From Mycobacterium sp. KBS0706 (GTDB taxonomy: Bacteria > Pseudomonadota > Alphaproteobacteria > DSM-16000 > Inquilinaceae), in contig NZ_VCCH02000024.1 of assembly GCF_005938675.2 (NCBI RefSeq), forward strand, positions 1 to 64,000: DNA of 64,000 nt, written 5' to 3'. A program made the position numbers and the translations under genes. Positions 35,649-44,046 of the stretch are shown here, piece by piece; the stretch's first letter is position 1; the number at the start of each line of letters is the position of its first letter. The notes beneath the pieces were generated by a model. It was given only the letters and a program-made list of their open reading frames with translations, had not been told where the DNA came from and ran no database searches.

Positions 35649-36128
35649 ATGTCCCTGATGGCACGACTGCGTCCCGCCATCGTCGCCGCCGCCCTGGCCC
35701 TGCCGGCTTTCGGCCCGGCGGCCGCGCACGAGTTCAAATCCGGCCCGATCGAGGTGGTCCATCCCTGGGCCCGGGCCACGCCGCCGGCGGCGAAGGTCGG
35801 CGGCGGCTATGCCGAGATCCGCAATGACGGGTCCGAGCCGGACCGGCTGGTTTCGGTCACCGCCGAGGTCGCCGGCCGGGTCGAGATCCACCAGATGGGC
35901 GTCAAGGACGGCATCATGACCATGCGGCCGGTCGAGGGCGGCGTGCCCGTGCCGGCCAACGGCACCGCCGCGCTGGCGCCGAACGGCTATCACCTGATGC
36001 TGCTGGAGCTGAAGCGGCCGCTGAAGGCGGGCGAGAGCTTCGCCGGCACCATGACCTTCGAGAAGGCCGGCACCATCGCCGTCACCTTCGACGTCCAGGC
36101 CATCGGCTCGACCGGGGCGGGGCATTGA
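35649..36128 (+). CDS. Periplasmic copper chaperone PCu(A)C
   Basis: A 159-residue protein with a signal peptide ending near AAA-HEF (residue 26). The copper site is visible as His81-x-Met83, Met92 and His115-x-Met117, the PCu(A)C arrangement. HPWARATPP and GGYAEIRNDG are family marks. Such proteins deliver Cu(I) to the CuA or CuB site of cytochrome oxidase together with SCO proteins. The ATG at 35649 has GGAG upstream. The SCO gene starts 1 bp after its stop. Confidence 0.92.
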   Translation: MSLMARLRPAIVAAALALPAFGPAAAHEFKSGPIEVVHPWARATPPAAKVGGGYAEIRNDGSEPDRLVSVTAEVAGRVEIHQMGVKDGIMTMRPVEGGVPVPANGTAALAPNGYHLMLLELKRPLKAGESFAGTMTFEKAGTIAVTFDVQAIGSTGAGH

Positions 36129-36129
36129 G

Positions 36130-36732
36130 ATGCGCGCCCGCATCCTGGTGCCAGTGCTGCTGGCCGTCGCCGCCATCCTGGTGGGAGGCGCCGGCTTCCT
36201 GCTGGTCTATTCCAAGGACCCGTCGACCCGGCCGGTGGTGTCCGGCACGCTGCCCGGCGGCCCGTTCCGGCTGACCGACCAGGCCGGGGCGACGCTGAGC
36301 GACGCCGACCTGAGGGGCCGGCCCTTCGCCGTGTTCTTCGGCTTCACCCACTGCCCCGAGGTCTGCCCGACCACGCTGTGGGAGATGTCGCAGGCGCTGG
36401 CGGCGCTGGGCCCCGACGCCGACCGGCTGCGCGTGCTGTTCGTCACCGTCGACCCGGAGCGCGACCGGCCGGAGATGCTGCAGGAATATTTGCAGTCCTT
36501 CGATCGCCGCATCACCGGGCTGACCGGCAGCCCGGACGAGATCGCGGCTGTGGCCAAATCCTACCGGGTGTATTGGCGCAAGGTGCCGACCGCCGACGGC
36601 GACTACACCATGGACCATTCGGCCATGGTGTATCTGATGGACGGCGAGGGCCGCTTCACTGATACCATCGCCTACGGCACGCCCGAGCCCGAACGGCTGG
36701 CCGCATTACGCCGCCTGATCAGCGGCACCTAA
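36130..36732 (+). CDS. SCO1/SenC-family copper protein
   Basis: A 200-residue membrane-anchored thioredoxin-fold protein. One N-terminal helix (ILVPVLLAVAAILVGGAGFLL) anchors it in the inner membrane facing the periplasm. The copper/redox site is HCPEVCP with Cys75 and Cys79, and His163 in MDHSAMVYL completes the ligand set; VTVDPERDRPEML is typical. It assists assembly of the CuA centre of cytochrome oxidase and is next to PCu(A)C, its usual partner. Confidence 0.94.
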   Translation: MRARILVPVLLAVAAILVGGAGFLLVYSKDPSTRPVVSGTLPGGPFRLTDQAGATLSDADLRGRPFAVFFGFTHCPEVCPTTLWEMSQALAALGPDADRLRVLFVTVDPERDRPEMLQEYLQSFDRRITGLTGSPDEIAAVAKSYRVYWRKVPTADGDYTMDHSAMVYLMDGEGRFTDTIAYGTPEPERLAALRRLISGT

Positions 36733-36780
36733 TCCTTTTCCCGTTCAACCATTGCCGGCCGAGCCGGCGACCCGGAGATA

Positions 36781-37299
36781 GTGATGCTGAAAACTTTCCT
36801 GCCCGTCGTGGCCCTGCTGGCCGCGACCGGTCCGGCCTTCGCCCATGTCACGCTGGAGACCCAGGAGGCGGCGGTCGGCGGCACCTACAAGGCGGTGCTG
36901 CGCGTGCCGCACGGCTGCGAGGGCTCGCCCACCGTGAAGATCCGCGTCCAGATCCCCGAGGGGGTGATCGCGGTCAAGCCGATGCCGAAGCCCGGCTGGA
37001 CGCTGGAGACGGTGAAGGGCAAATACGCCGCGTCCTACGACTACTACGGCACGCCGACCAGCGAGGGCGTGACAGAGGTCGTATGGAGCGGCGGCAGGCT
37101 GCCGGACGAGTTCTATGACGAATTCGTCTTCCGCGGCTACCTGACCGCCGGGCTGAAGCCGGGTGCGCATCTGTACTTCCCGGTGGTCCAGGACTGCGAG
37201 GCGGGGACCGACCGCTGGATCGAGATCCCGGCCGAAGGCAAGGATGCCGACGACTACGAGACCCCGGCGCCGGGCATCAAGCTGCTGCCGAAGAAGTGA
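36781..37299 (+). CDS. YcnI-like (DUF1775) copper protein
   Basis: A 172-residue secreted protein. The signal peptide (LKTFLPVVALLAATGPAFA) is followed directly by His22 (HVTLET), which becomes the N-terminus and, in the YcnI family, helps bind copper. VPHGCEGSPTVKIRVQIPEG, PKPGWTLETVKG and PDEFYDEFVFRG are family marks. Either GTG at 36781 or ATG at 36784 starts it. The CopC-CopD gene overlaps its stop (GTGA), an arrangement seen in ycn-type operons. Confidence 0.88.
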   Translation: MMLKTFLPVVALLAATGPAFAHVTLETQEAAVGGTYKAVLRVPHGCEGSPTVKIRVQIPEGVIAVKPMPKPGWTLETVKGKYAASYDYYGTPTSEGVTEVVWSGGRLPDEFYDEFVFRGYLTAGLKPGAHLYFPVVQDCEAGTDRWIEIPAEGKDADDYETPAPGIKLLPKK

Positions 37300-39065
37300 C
37301 CAGTACTGCGTCTGCGGAGACTGGGGCTCGCCTGACCACCGCGTTGCCTCTCCCGCTTGCGGGAGAGGCCGGAGCCGCGCCAGCGGCTCCGGGTGAGGGC
37401 TCTTTCCCACCACCTGTGCCAGCCCTCACCCGGTCTCGCTACGCGAGCCCGACCTCTCCCGCCCCGCGGAGGAGGCAATGGGAGCGCTACGCCGCCTGCC
37501 TGCTTCTGCTGCTCGCCCTCCTCTCCCCGCAGGCGGCGCTGGCGCATGCGTCGCTGGTGCAGGCCGAGCCGGCGGAGAATGCGGTGCTGGCGGCGGCGCC
37601 GGACGGCTTCCGCCTGAGCTTCAGCGAGCCGGTGTCGCCCCTGGTGCTGCGGCTGATCAGGCCGAACGGCGCCGTGGTGACGCTGGGCGATGCCCGGTTG
37701 GAGGACGCGACGCTGGTGATCGCGGCGCCGCCCGGCCTTGGCCCCGGCACCCATGTGCTGAGCTGGCGCGTGGTGTCGGAGGACGGCCATCCGGTCGGCG
37801 GCTCGGTGGTGTTCTCGATCGGCACGCCCGGCGCCGGGCCGCCACAACAGGCCACGGACATGGCGGACCGGCCGGTGCAGGCCGCGATCTGGCTGGCCCG
37901 GATCGCCCTCTATGCCGCGCTGTTTCTCGGCATTGGCGCCATGGCGTTCCGCGCCTGGGTCGCGCCCCTGCCACGCGGCGCCGCCCATATTGCCGCCACC
38001 CTGATGCTGCTGGGGCTGGCGGCAGCGCCGCTGTCGCTCGGGCTGCAGGGGCTGGACGCGCTGGGCCTGCCGCTGGCGGGGCTCGGCCGCCCTGTCGCCT
38101 GGGCCACCGGCTGGGGCACCAGCTACGGCGCCACCGCCGCCCTGGCGGTGCTTGCGCTCGTGCTCGGTCTGGCGGCGCTGGCGCAGCGGCGCGGCGCGGC
38201 CTCGGCGGCGACAGCACTGCTGGCCCTGGCCGCGACCGGGACGGCGCTGGCCGCCAGCGGCCATGCCAGCGCCGCCGCGCCGCAGCTCGTGACCCGGCCG
38301 GCCGTTTTCCTGCACGCCGTCGGCATCGCCCTCTGGGCCGGGGCGCTGCTGCCGCTGGGGCTGCATCTGCGCGCCGGCGGGCCGGATGCGACAGCGGCGC
38401 TGCGCCGCTTCTCCGCCCTGATCCCCATCGCGATCCTGCCGCTGGCGGCGGCCGGCATCCTGCTGGCCGTGGTCCAGCTCGATCATGTCTCGGCCTTGTG
38501 GACCACCGCCTATGGCTGCGTCTTCCTGGTCAAGCTGGCGCTGCTGCTGGTGCTGTTCGCCCTGGCCGCGCTGAACCGCTGGCGCCTGACCGCCCCGGCC
38601 GAAGCCGGCGACGGCCGGGCCGTCCGGCGCCTGACCCGCTCGGTCGCGGTCGAGACGGCGCTGGTGCTGGCGATCTTCGCCGCGGCCGCGACCTGGCGCT
38701 TCACCCCGCCACCGCGCGCTCTGGCGGAGGCCGAGGCCCGACCGGCTGCGATCCATATCCACACCGCGCCGGCGATGGCCGACCTGACCGTGACCCCCGG
38801 CCGGGCCGGCCCGGTCGCGGCCTCGATCGTGGTGATGACCGGCGATTTCGGGCCGCTGGACGCCAAGGAGGTGACGCTGGTGCTGTCCAACCCCGGTGCC
38901 GGGATCGAGCCGATCCGGCGCAAGGCTGCCAAGGCCGGCGACGGCAGCTGGCGGGTCGACGGGCTGATCATCCCGGTGTCCGGCCGCTGGACCGCGCGGA
39001 TCGACGTGCTGATCTCCGATTTCGAGATCGCCAAGCTGGAGGACGCGATCGACATCCGCCCCTAG
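37296..39065 (+). CDS. CopC-CopD fusion (YcnJ-like) copper protein
   Basis: A 589-residue fusion. After a signal peptide ending at Ala83 comes a CopC domain whose first residue, His84 (HASLVQAEP), with SEDGHPVGG is the copper site. A CopD domain of about eight membrane helices spans about 200-480, and a soluble C-terminal domain starts near 490. It probably imports copper. The only in-frame start is GTG at 37296, overlapping the YcnI-like stop, which puts a repeat-encoded stretch (residues 17-61) before the signal peptide. Alternatively the ATG at 37478 is the true start: one G less after it would read MERYAACLLLLL in frame, so a one-base insertion or sequencing error is possible. Confidence 0.85.
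   Translation: MTSTASAETGARLTTALPLPLAGEAGAAPAAPGEGSFPPPVPALTRSRYASPTSPAPRRRQWERYAACLLLLLALLSPQAALAHASLVQAEPAENAVLAAAPDGFRLSFSEPVSPLVLRLIRPNGAVVTLGDARLEDATLVIAAPPGLGPGTHVLSWRVVSEDGHPVGGSVVFSIGTPGAGPPQQATDMADRPVQAAIWLARIALYAALFLGIGAMAFRAWVAPLPRGAAHIAATLMLLGLAAAPLSLGLQGLDALGLPLAGLGRPVAWATGWGTSYGATAALAVLALVLGLAALAQRRGAASAATALLALAATGTALAASGHASAAAPQLVTRPAVFLHAVGIALWAGALLPLGLHLRAGGPDATAALRRFSALIPIAILPLAAAGILLAVVQLDHVSALWTTAYGCVFLVKLALLLVLFALAALNRWRLTAPAEAGDGRAVRRLTRSVAVETALVLAIFAAAATWRFTPPPRALAEAEARPAAIHIHTAPAMADLTVTPGRAGPVAASIVVMTGDFGPLDAKEVTLVLSNPGAGIEPIRRKAAKAGDGSWRVDGLIIPVSGRWTARIDVLISDFEIAKLEDAIDIRP
37344..37478. repeat. Double palindromic repeat inside the CopC-CopD frame
   Basis: The left half (TTGCCTCTCCCG ... 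CCGGGTGAGGGCT) and the right half (AGCCCTCACCCGG ... GGAGGCAA) are inverted copies of one 58 bp unit, separated by about 18 bp. The right half matches the single arm at 5803-5856. The whole is open in the CopC-CopD frame. Confidence 0.8.
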
Positions 39066-39793
39066 AGGGGCCCGATCAGCCGCATCAGCCAGATGCCGAA
39101 AGCGAGCCAGGGGCCGAAGGCGATGGCGGTGTGGCGCGAGACCTCTCCGCGGGCGGCGATCAGGGTGACCACCAGCGCCGCGCCGGCGCCGACCAGGATC
39201 ACCCAGGGCAAGGCCTGCCAGCCGAGCCAGGCGCCGCCGGCCGCCAGCAGCTTGGCGTCGCCGAGACCGAGCCCGTCGCGGCCGCGCAGCCGGCGATAGG
39301 CGAAAGCGAGGCCGGCGAACAGGAGATAGCCGACGGCGGCGCCGATCGCCCGGTCCGCCAGCGGGGCGCCCGGCTCGAACAGCCCTGCCAGGAGCCCGGC
39401 CACGACCAGCGGCAGGGTCAGCATGTCCGGCAGCAGCCCGATGCGGCGGTCGATGGCGCCGAGCAGCAGCAGCGCCCAGCCGAGCAGGCAGGTGCCGGGC
39501 ATCAGCACCGCATCACCGGCCAGCGCTGCGAGCGCGATGCCGATCGCCGCCAGCTCGATCACCAGATGCGCCGGATCGATGGTGCCGCCGCAGCTGCGGC
39601 AGCGGCCGCGCAGGGCGACCCAGCTGAGCACCGGCACCAGGTCGCGCAGCGCCAGCGGCTGGAGGCAATGGTCGCAGCGGGAGCGGCCGACCAGCAGGCC
39701 GCGGACGTCGTCCGGCAGGCGATGCGCCGCGGCGGCCAGGAAGCTGCCGATGATCGGCGAGACGGCGACCAGCCCGATCTGGACCGGGGTCAC
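39062..39793 (-). CDS. gspO: Type II secretion prepilin peptidase/N-methylase
   Basis: A 243-residue inner-membrane aspartyl protease that cleaves and methylates the pseudopilins GspG-K. The zinc-type CDHC and CRSC motifs (40-43 and 65-68) are kept. The catalytic aspartates are in GAIDRRIGLLPD and GLGDAKLL, and about seven further helices follow. A GTG at 39793 starts it, 10 bp after gspD. Its stop overlaps the convergent CopC-CopD stop by 4 bp. Confidence 0.93.
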   Translation of the reverse strand: MTPVQIGLVAVSPIIGSFLAAAAHRLPDDVRGLLVGRSRCDHCLQPLALRDLVPVLSWVALRGRCRSCGGTIDPAHLVIELAAIGIALAALAGDAVLMPGTCLLGWALLLLGAIDRRIGLLPDMLTLPLVVAGLLAGLFEPGAPLADRAIGAAVGYLLFAGLAFAYRRLRGRDGLGLGDAKLLAAGGAWLGWQALPWVILVGAGAALVVTLIAARGEVSRHTAIAFGPWLAFGIWLMRLIGPL

Positions 39794-39803
39794 GCCGCGG
39801 CGA

Positions 39804-42128
39804 TCACAGCGGACGCGGCCGGCCGCCCGCCGTGCGCGGCCGCAGCGCCTCCATGCGCGAGCGCAGCTCCTCTGCGATCGCCTGGGCGTCGGCGGCGTTG
39901 CGGATCACCCGCGGGGTGATGAACACGACCAGCTCGGTCCGGTCGCGGCTACTGCTGGTGGAGGAGAACAGGTTGCCGAGCAGCGGGATGTCCTGCAGCA
40001 CCGGCACGCCGCCGCGCCCGTTCTGCTGGTTCTCCTGGATCAGCCCGCCCAGCACCACGGTCTGGCCGTTGGCGACCGAGACGATTGACCCGATGCGGCG
40101 GGTCGAGATCGTCGGCGCCAGCGCGTCGGCCTGGGTGGAGGCGGCGTCGTTGACGATGCTCGACACCTCCTGCTGCACGTCCATGCTGACGTCGTTGTTG
40201 GAGTTGATCCGCGGCGTCACCTTCAGGATCACGCCGGTATCCTTGTATTCGATGTTGCTGATCACCGGCGAATCGGTGTTGTCGGTCGACTGGCTCTGCT
40301 GCGTCCGCACCGGCACCTGGTTGCCGACCTGCAGCCGCGCGGTCTGGTTGTTCAGCACCGACAGGGTCGGGGCCGAGACCACCCGGACATTGGTGATCGA
40401 GGACAGCGCGTTCAGGACGACCCGGGCACCGCCGGTGGAGACCACCAGATTGAGGCCGGAGCCGGCCTGCGGCACTGGGGTGGCAAGTGATCCGGCCGGC
40501 GAGCTGCCGGCAGCCCGGGTGGTGAAGCCGGCGGAGCCGAAGCCGGTTTCGAGATAGTACTGGACGCCGTATTGCAGCTGGTCGTTCAGCGTCACCTCGG
40601 CGATCGTCGCCTCGATCACCACCTGCAGCGGGCTGGCGTCGATCGCGCGCAGCGCCGATTCGATCAGCCGGAACGCCGCCGGACGGGCGCGGATCAGCAA
40701 CGCGTTCTTGTCCCGGTCGGGCACTACCCGCACCTCGCCCAGCTTGTCGAGCTTGAACACTGCGGCCTTGCCGGCCTGGGCGCCGGCGAGGCCGAGGATC
40801 GAGGCGTCGCCTTCCTTCTGCTGGGCGTTGAAGTCGATCGGCGCGAATTGCGAATTGGTGCCCGTGCCCGGCTGCCCCGATGCGGGCTGATTGGTGCTGC
40901 CCTGCGTGCCGGCGGCGTTGGCCTGGTCGGTGCCGCCATTGCTGCTGCTGCTGGACTGGCCGAGGCCGCGGGCGACATCCGAGCCGAGCTCGTCGTCGAA
41001 GGGCGAGGCGCCGGCCTCGTCGACCTTGCCGAAGGCCTGGCCCAGCACCCGCGCCATGTTCGCCGCGGTGCCGTTCTGCACCATGTAGACGTAGACCCGC
41101 TCGTCATCGGAATCGCCCTGGTCCAGCCGCCGGATCCAGCGCCCGGCCTCATTGAGCTTGTCGACGCGGGATGACACCACCAGCACCGCGTTCAGCCGCT
41201 CGACCGGCATGAAATTGATCAGGCCCTTGAGCGGGCCGCGGTCCGGCGCGCCGCCGAACACGGCGCTGAGCTCCTTGATCACCGCCTCGGGCTGCGCCTG
41301 CTGCAGCGGGAAGATCCCTGACGACATGCCGCGCAGCCAGTCGACGTCGAAGGACTGGACGGTGGCGCCCAGCGCCGCCCGGTCGGCGCTGGTGCCGGAG
41401 ATCAGCACCAGGTTGCGGGTCGGGTCGACCCGCACCAGCTCCGGATTGGTCGCCGGCGCGATCAGCGGGCCGATGGTCTCGGCAGAGACGTTGCGCAGCG
41501 GGATGATGGTGATGCCGTAACCGGCCGGCAACGGCTTCGGGTCGGAGCCGAGCTGCAGCACGGTGCGGCCGGACACCGCCTCGCCCAGCGGCACGATGCG
41601 GTAGCCGGCCCGGCCGTCCTGCACCAGCGCCGCGCCGGTGGCGCGCAGCACTGTCTCCAGCATCGCGACCAGGTCGTCCGGCTTGATCGGCCCCTGGGTC
41701 GACAGCGTCACCGTGCCGGTGACCCGCGGATCGATGGTGTAGGGCTGGTGCAGCAGGTCGCCCAGCACCGCCTGCACCACCTGGGCCAGGTCGGCATTGT
41801 TGAAGTTGACCTGGTAGCCGCCGGGCTGCGCCTGGATCGGCGCGCCCATCGCCGCCGGCTCGCCCGGCACCGCGTCGATGCCGGGATAGACCTGGGCCTG
41901 GCGCACCGCCTGGGTCCGGCCGGTCGAGGAGACGACGTTGGAACGGGAACGAGTGTCGCCGGGCGCGGCCAGGGACCGATTGGCCAGGTCGTCGAACATC
42001 GAGGGGGCCTGGTCCGGCTTCTGCTGGCCGCACGACACCAGCGCGAGCAGCAGCGGAATCCCAAGGATTCTGAAGGAAAACGCCCTGAAACCCACTAAAG
42101 CCATCCCCCGGCTGCGACGCCGAGCCAT
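39804..42128 (-). CDS. gspD: Type II secretion outer-membrane secretin GspD
   Basis: A 774-residue secretin. A lipoprotein-type signal (FRILGIPLLLALVSC, lipobox LVSC) suggests lipidation and self-piloting to the outer membrane. The N0 domain starts at YQVNFNNADLAQVVQAVL and N1-N3 repeats follow (GYGITIIPLRNVSAETI, MPVERLNAVLVVSSR). A Ser/Gln/Asn-rich linker with SSSSNGGTDQAN interrupts N3. The secretin core ends with VVLGGLIQE and VPVLQDIPLLGNLF. The frame stays open to 43643 but only by overlapping gspE in antisense. Starts at 42128 or 42104 are possible. It is co-transcribed with gspO and divergent from gspE. Confidence 0.93.
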   Translation of the reverse strand: MARRRSRGMALVGFRAFSFRILGIPLLLALVSCGQQKPDQAPSMFDDLANRSLAAPGDTRSRSNVVSSTGRTQAVRQAQVYPGIDAVPGEPAAMGAPIQAQPGGYQVNFNNADLAQVVQAVLGDLLHQPYTIDPRVTGTVTLSTQGPIKPDDLVAMLETVLRATGAALVQDGRAGYRIVPLGEAVSGRTVLQLGSDPKPLPAGYGITIIPLRNVSAETIGPLIAPATNPELVRVDPTRNLVLISGTSADRAALGATVQSFDVDWLRGMSSGIFPLQQAQPEAVIKELSAVFGGAPDRGPLKGLINFMPVERLNAVLVVSSRVDKLNEAGRWIRRLDQGDSDDERVYVYMVQNGTAANMARVLGQAFGKVDEAGASPFDDELGSDVARGLGQSSSSSNGGTDQANAAGTQGSTNQPASGQPGTGTNSQFAPIDFNAQQKEGDASILGLAGAQAGKAAVFKLDKLGEVRVVPDRDKNALLIRARPAAFRLIESALRAIDASPLQVVIEATIAEVTLNDQLQYGVQYYLETGFGSAGFTTRAAGSSPAGSLATPVPQAGSGLNLVVSTGGARVVLNALSSITNVRVVSAPTLSVLNNQTARLQVGNQVPVRTQQSQSTDNTDSPVISNIEYKDTGVILKVTPRINSNNDVSMDVQQEVSSIVNDAASTQADALAPTISTRRIGSIVSVANGQTVVLGGLIQENQQNGRGGVPVLQDIPLLGNLFSSTSSSRDRTELVVFITPRVIRNAADAQAIAEELRSRMEALRPRTAGGRPRPL

Positions 42129-42239
42129 AACCGACCGGCCCCGGCTCGACAAGAGCGAAGAGCAATTGGGCTCGATTCGAAGCAAATTTGTTGCATTCGT
42201 GTTAAGTTTTATTGAAACCAGATAATCAACCCATTGATA

Positions 42240-42258
42240 AAACAAAAACATTTTGTTT
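42240..42258. promoter_or_regulatory. 19 bp dyad between divergent gspD and gspE
   Basis: AAACAAAA and TTTTGTTT are exact inverted copies around ACA, in the middle of an AT-rich 231 bp divergent intergenic region (42129-42359). TTGACC at 42257 could be a -35 box toward gspE. It is a candidate operator for the whole secretion locus. Confidence 0.45.
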
Positions 42259-42359
42259 GACCGCAGTTTCATGACGGCCGAGATTGCCGGCCGTCCGCCG
42301 CCCGGCGATGATGGGATGCGCGGCGGGTCGCGTTGGGGGACCGGCACCGGAAGGGCAAT

Positions 42360-44045
42360 GTGAAACCGCTCCTGGATATTCTCGTCGAGCTCGGAAAGCT
42401 GGGCCCCGAGGACCGGGCGCGTGTGTCGCGCTTGCAGGAGAATTCGGGCGACGGCGTGCCGGCGCTGCTGTCCAAGCTGGGGCTGGTGTCCGGCCGCGAC
42501 CAGGCGCTGGCCCTGTCGCTGCAGCATGGCGTGCCGCTGGTCGGCCCCGACGCCTTCCCGCCTTCGCCGTTGTTCGACGGCCGGCTGTCGTCGCGCTTCC
42601 TGCGCGAGAGCAGGGTGCTGCCGCTGGCCGAGGCCGAGGATGGCGTGGTCCTGGCCATGGCCGATCCGGGCGATGCCTATGCCCGCCAGGCGGTGGAACT
42701 GGCGATGCGCCGGCCGGTCCGCCCCTGCGTCGCCGCCACCGAGGACCTGGACGACGCCTTCGCTCGCTATTTCGACAGCGGCCGGTCGGCGGTCGAGCGG
42801 ATCGTCGACGACATCGGCGGCGAGACCGAGGAGACGGCGGGCGACCCGGACGTGCAGCATTTGCGCGACCTGGCGCAGGAGGCGCCGGTCATCCGCCTGG
42901 TCAACCAGATCTTCAGCGACGCGATCCGGATGCACGCCTCGGACATCCATGTCGAGTGCTACCGCGACGAGGTGAAGGTCCGCTACCGCATCCATGGCCT
43001 GTTGCGCGAGATGAAGGCGCCGCCGGTGCGGCTGGCCCCGGCCCTGATCAGCCGGATCAAGATCCTGTCCAAGCTGGACATCGCCGAGCGCCGGCTGCCG
43101 CAGGACGGGCGCGCCCGCTTCACAGTCGGCGGCCGCAGCATGGACATGCGCGTCGCCACCGTGCCGACCCTGCATGGCGAGAACGTCGTCATCCGCCTGC
43201 TCGACACCGCCGGCATGGACATCGAGCTGTCGGCGATCGGCTTCGCGCCGGAGGTCGAGGCGACGCTGCTGAAGCAGCTGGCCCGGCCGCACGGCATCCT
43301 GCTGGTCACCGGCCCGACCGGCAGCGGCAAGACCACCACCCTGTACGGCGCGCTGCGGATCCTCAATCAGCCGAGCCGGAAGATCCTGACCGTCGAGGAT
43401 CCGGTCGAATACCAGATCAAGGGTGTCAACCAGATCAACGTCCGCCCCCAGATCGGGCTTGATTTCGCCCGGGTGCTGCGGTCCTGCATGCGGCACGACC
43501 CGGACGTGATCATGGTCGGGGAGATCCGCGACGGCGAGACCGCGAACATCGCGGTGCACGCCGCCCTGACCGGCCATCTGGTGCTGTCGACGCTGCACAC
43601 CAACAGCGCCACCGGGTCGATCAACCGGCTGCTCGACATGCATGTCGACGGCTATCTCCTGACCTCGACCATCGCCGGGGTGATCGGCCAGCGCCTGGTG
43701 CGCCGGCTGTGCCCGGAATGCCGCCGCCCGGTCGACACCCCGGCCGGGCTGGTCGAGCGCGCCGCCGCCGCCCGGCCGCTGACAACCGGAACGCCGCAGC
43801 TATACGAGGCTGTCGGCTGCCCGGCCTGCGACGACCTCGGCTACACCAGCCGGATGGGCATCTTCGAGTATTTCGTCCCGGACGACGAGATCCGCGACCT
43901 GCTGCGCGACCGCATCTCCACCGCCGCCCTGACCCAGGCGGCGCGCCGGGCCGGCATGGTCACGATGTATGAGGACGGGCTGCACAAATGCCTGGCCGGG
44001 CTGACCACGCTGGACGAGGTCCACCGCGTCACCGAGGAGTGGTGA
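42360..44045 (+). CDS. gspE: Type II secretion ATPase GspE
   Basis: A 561-residue cytoplasmic ATPase that powers pseudopilus assembly. The N1E-like domain is followed by APVIRLVNQIFSDAI, ASDIHVECYRDEVKVRYR (Asp box region), Walker A GPTGSGKTTT, Walker B-type DPDVIMVGEIRD, a His box in GHLVLSTLHTNSA, and a zinc-binding tetracysteine CPEC...CPAC in the C-domain. The start is GTG at 42360 (VKPLLDILVELG) with AAGGG upstream; the TTG at 42333 would add residues without family match. It is the first gene of the rightward operon. Confidence 0.96.
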   Translation: MKPLLDILVELGKLGPEDRARVSRLQENSGDGVPALLSKLGLVSGRDQALALSLQHGVPLVGPDAFPPSPLFDGRLSSRFLRESRVLPLAEAEDGVVLAMADPGDAYARQAVELAMRRPVRPCVAATEDLDDAFARYFDSGRSAVERIVDDIGGETEETAGDPDVQHLRDLAQEAPVIRLVNQIFSDAIRMHASDIHVECYRDEVKVRYRIHGLLREMKAPPVRLAPALISRIKILSKLDIAERRLPQDGRARFTVGGRSMDMRVATVPTLHGENVVIRLLDTAGMDIELSAIGFAPEVEATLLKQLARPHGILLVTGPTGSGKTTTLYGALRILNQPSRKILTVEDPVEYQIKGVNQINVRPQIGLDFARVLRSCMRHDPDVIMVGEIRDGETANIAVHAALTGHLVLSTLHTNSATGSINRLLDMHVDGYLLTSTIAGVIGQRLVRRLCPECRRPVDTPAGLVERAAAARPLTTGTPQLYEAVGCPACDDLGYTSRMGIFEYFVPDDEIRDLLRDRISTAALTQAARRAGMVTMYEDGLHKCLAGLTTLDEVHRVTEEW

Positions 44046-44046
44046 C

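Noticed and set aside
42129..43643. Extension of the gspD frame to a 1279-residue protein
   Set aside because: The extension runs antisense through the well-supported gspE gene and has no family character; GspD starts at its signal sequence near 42128.
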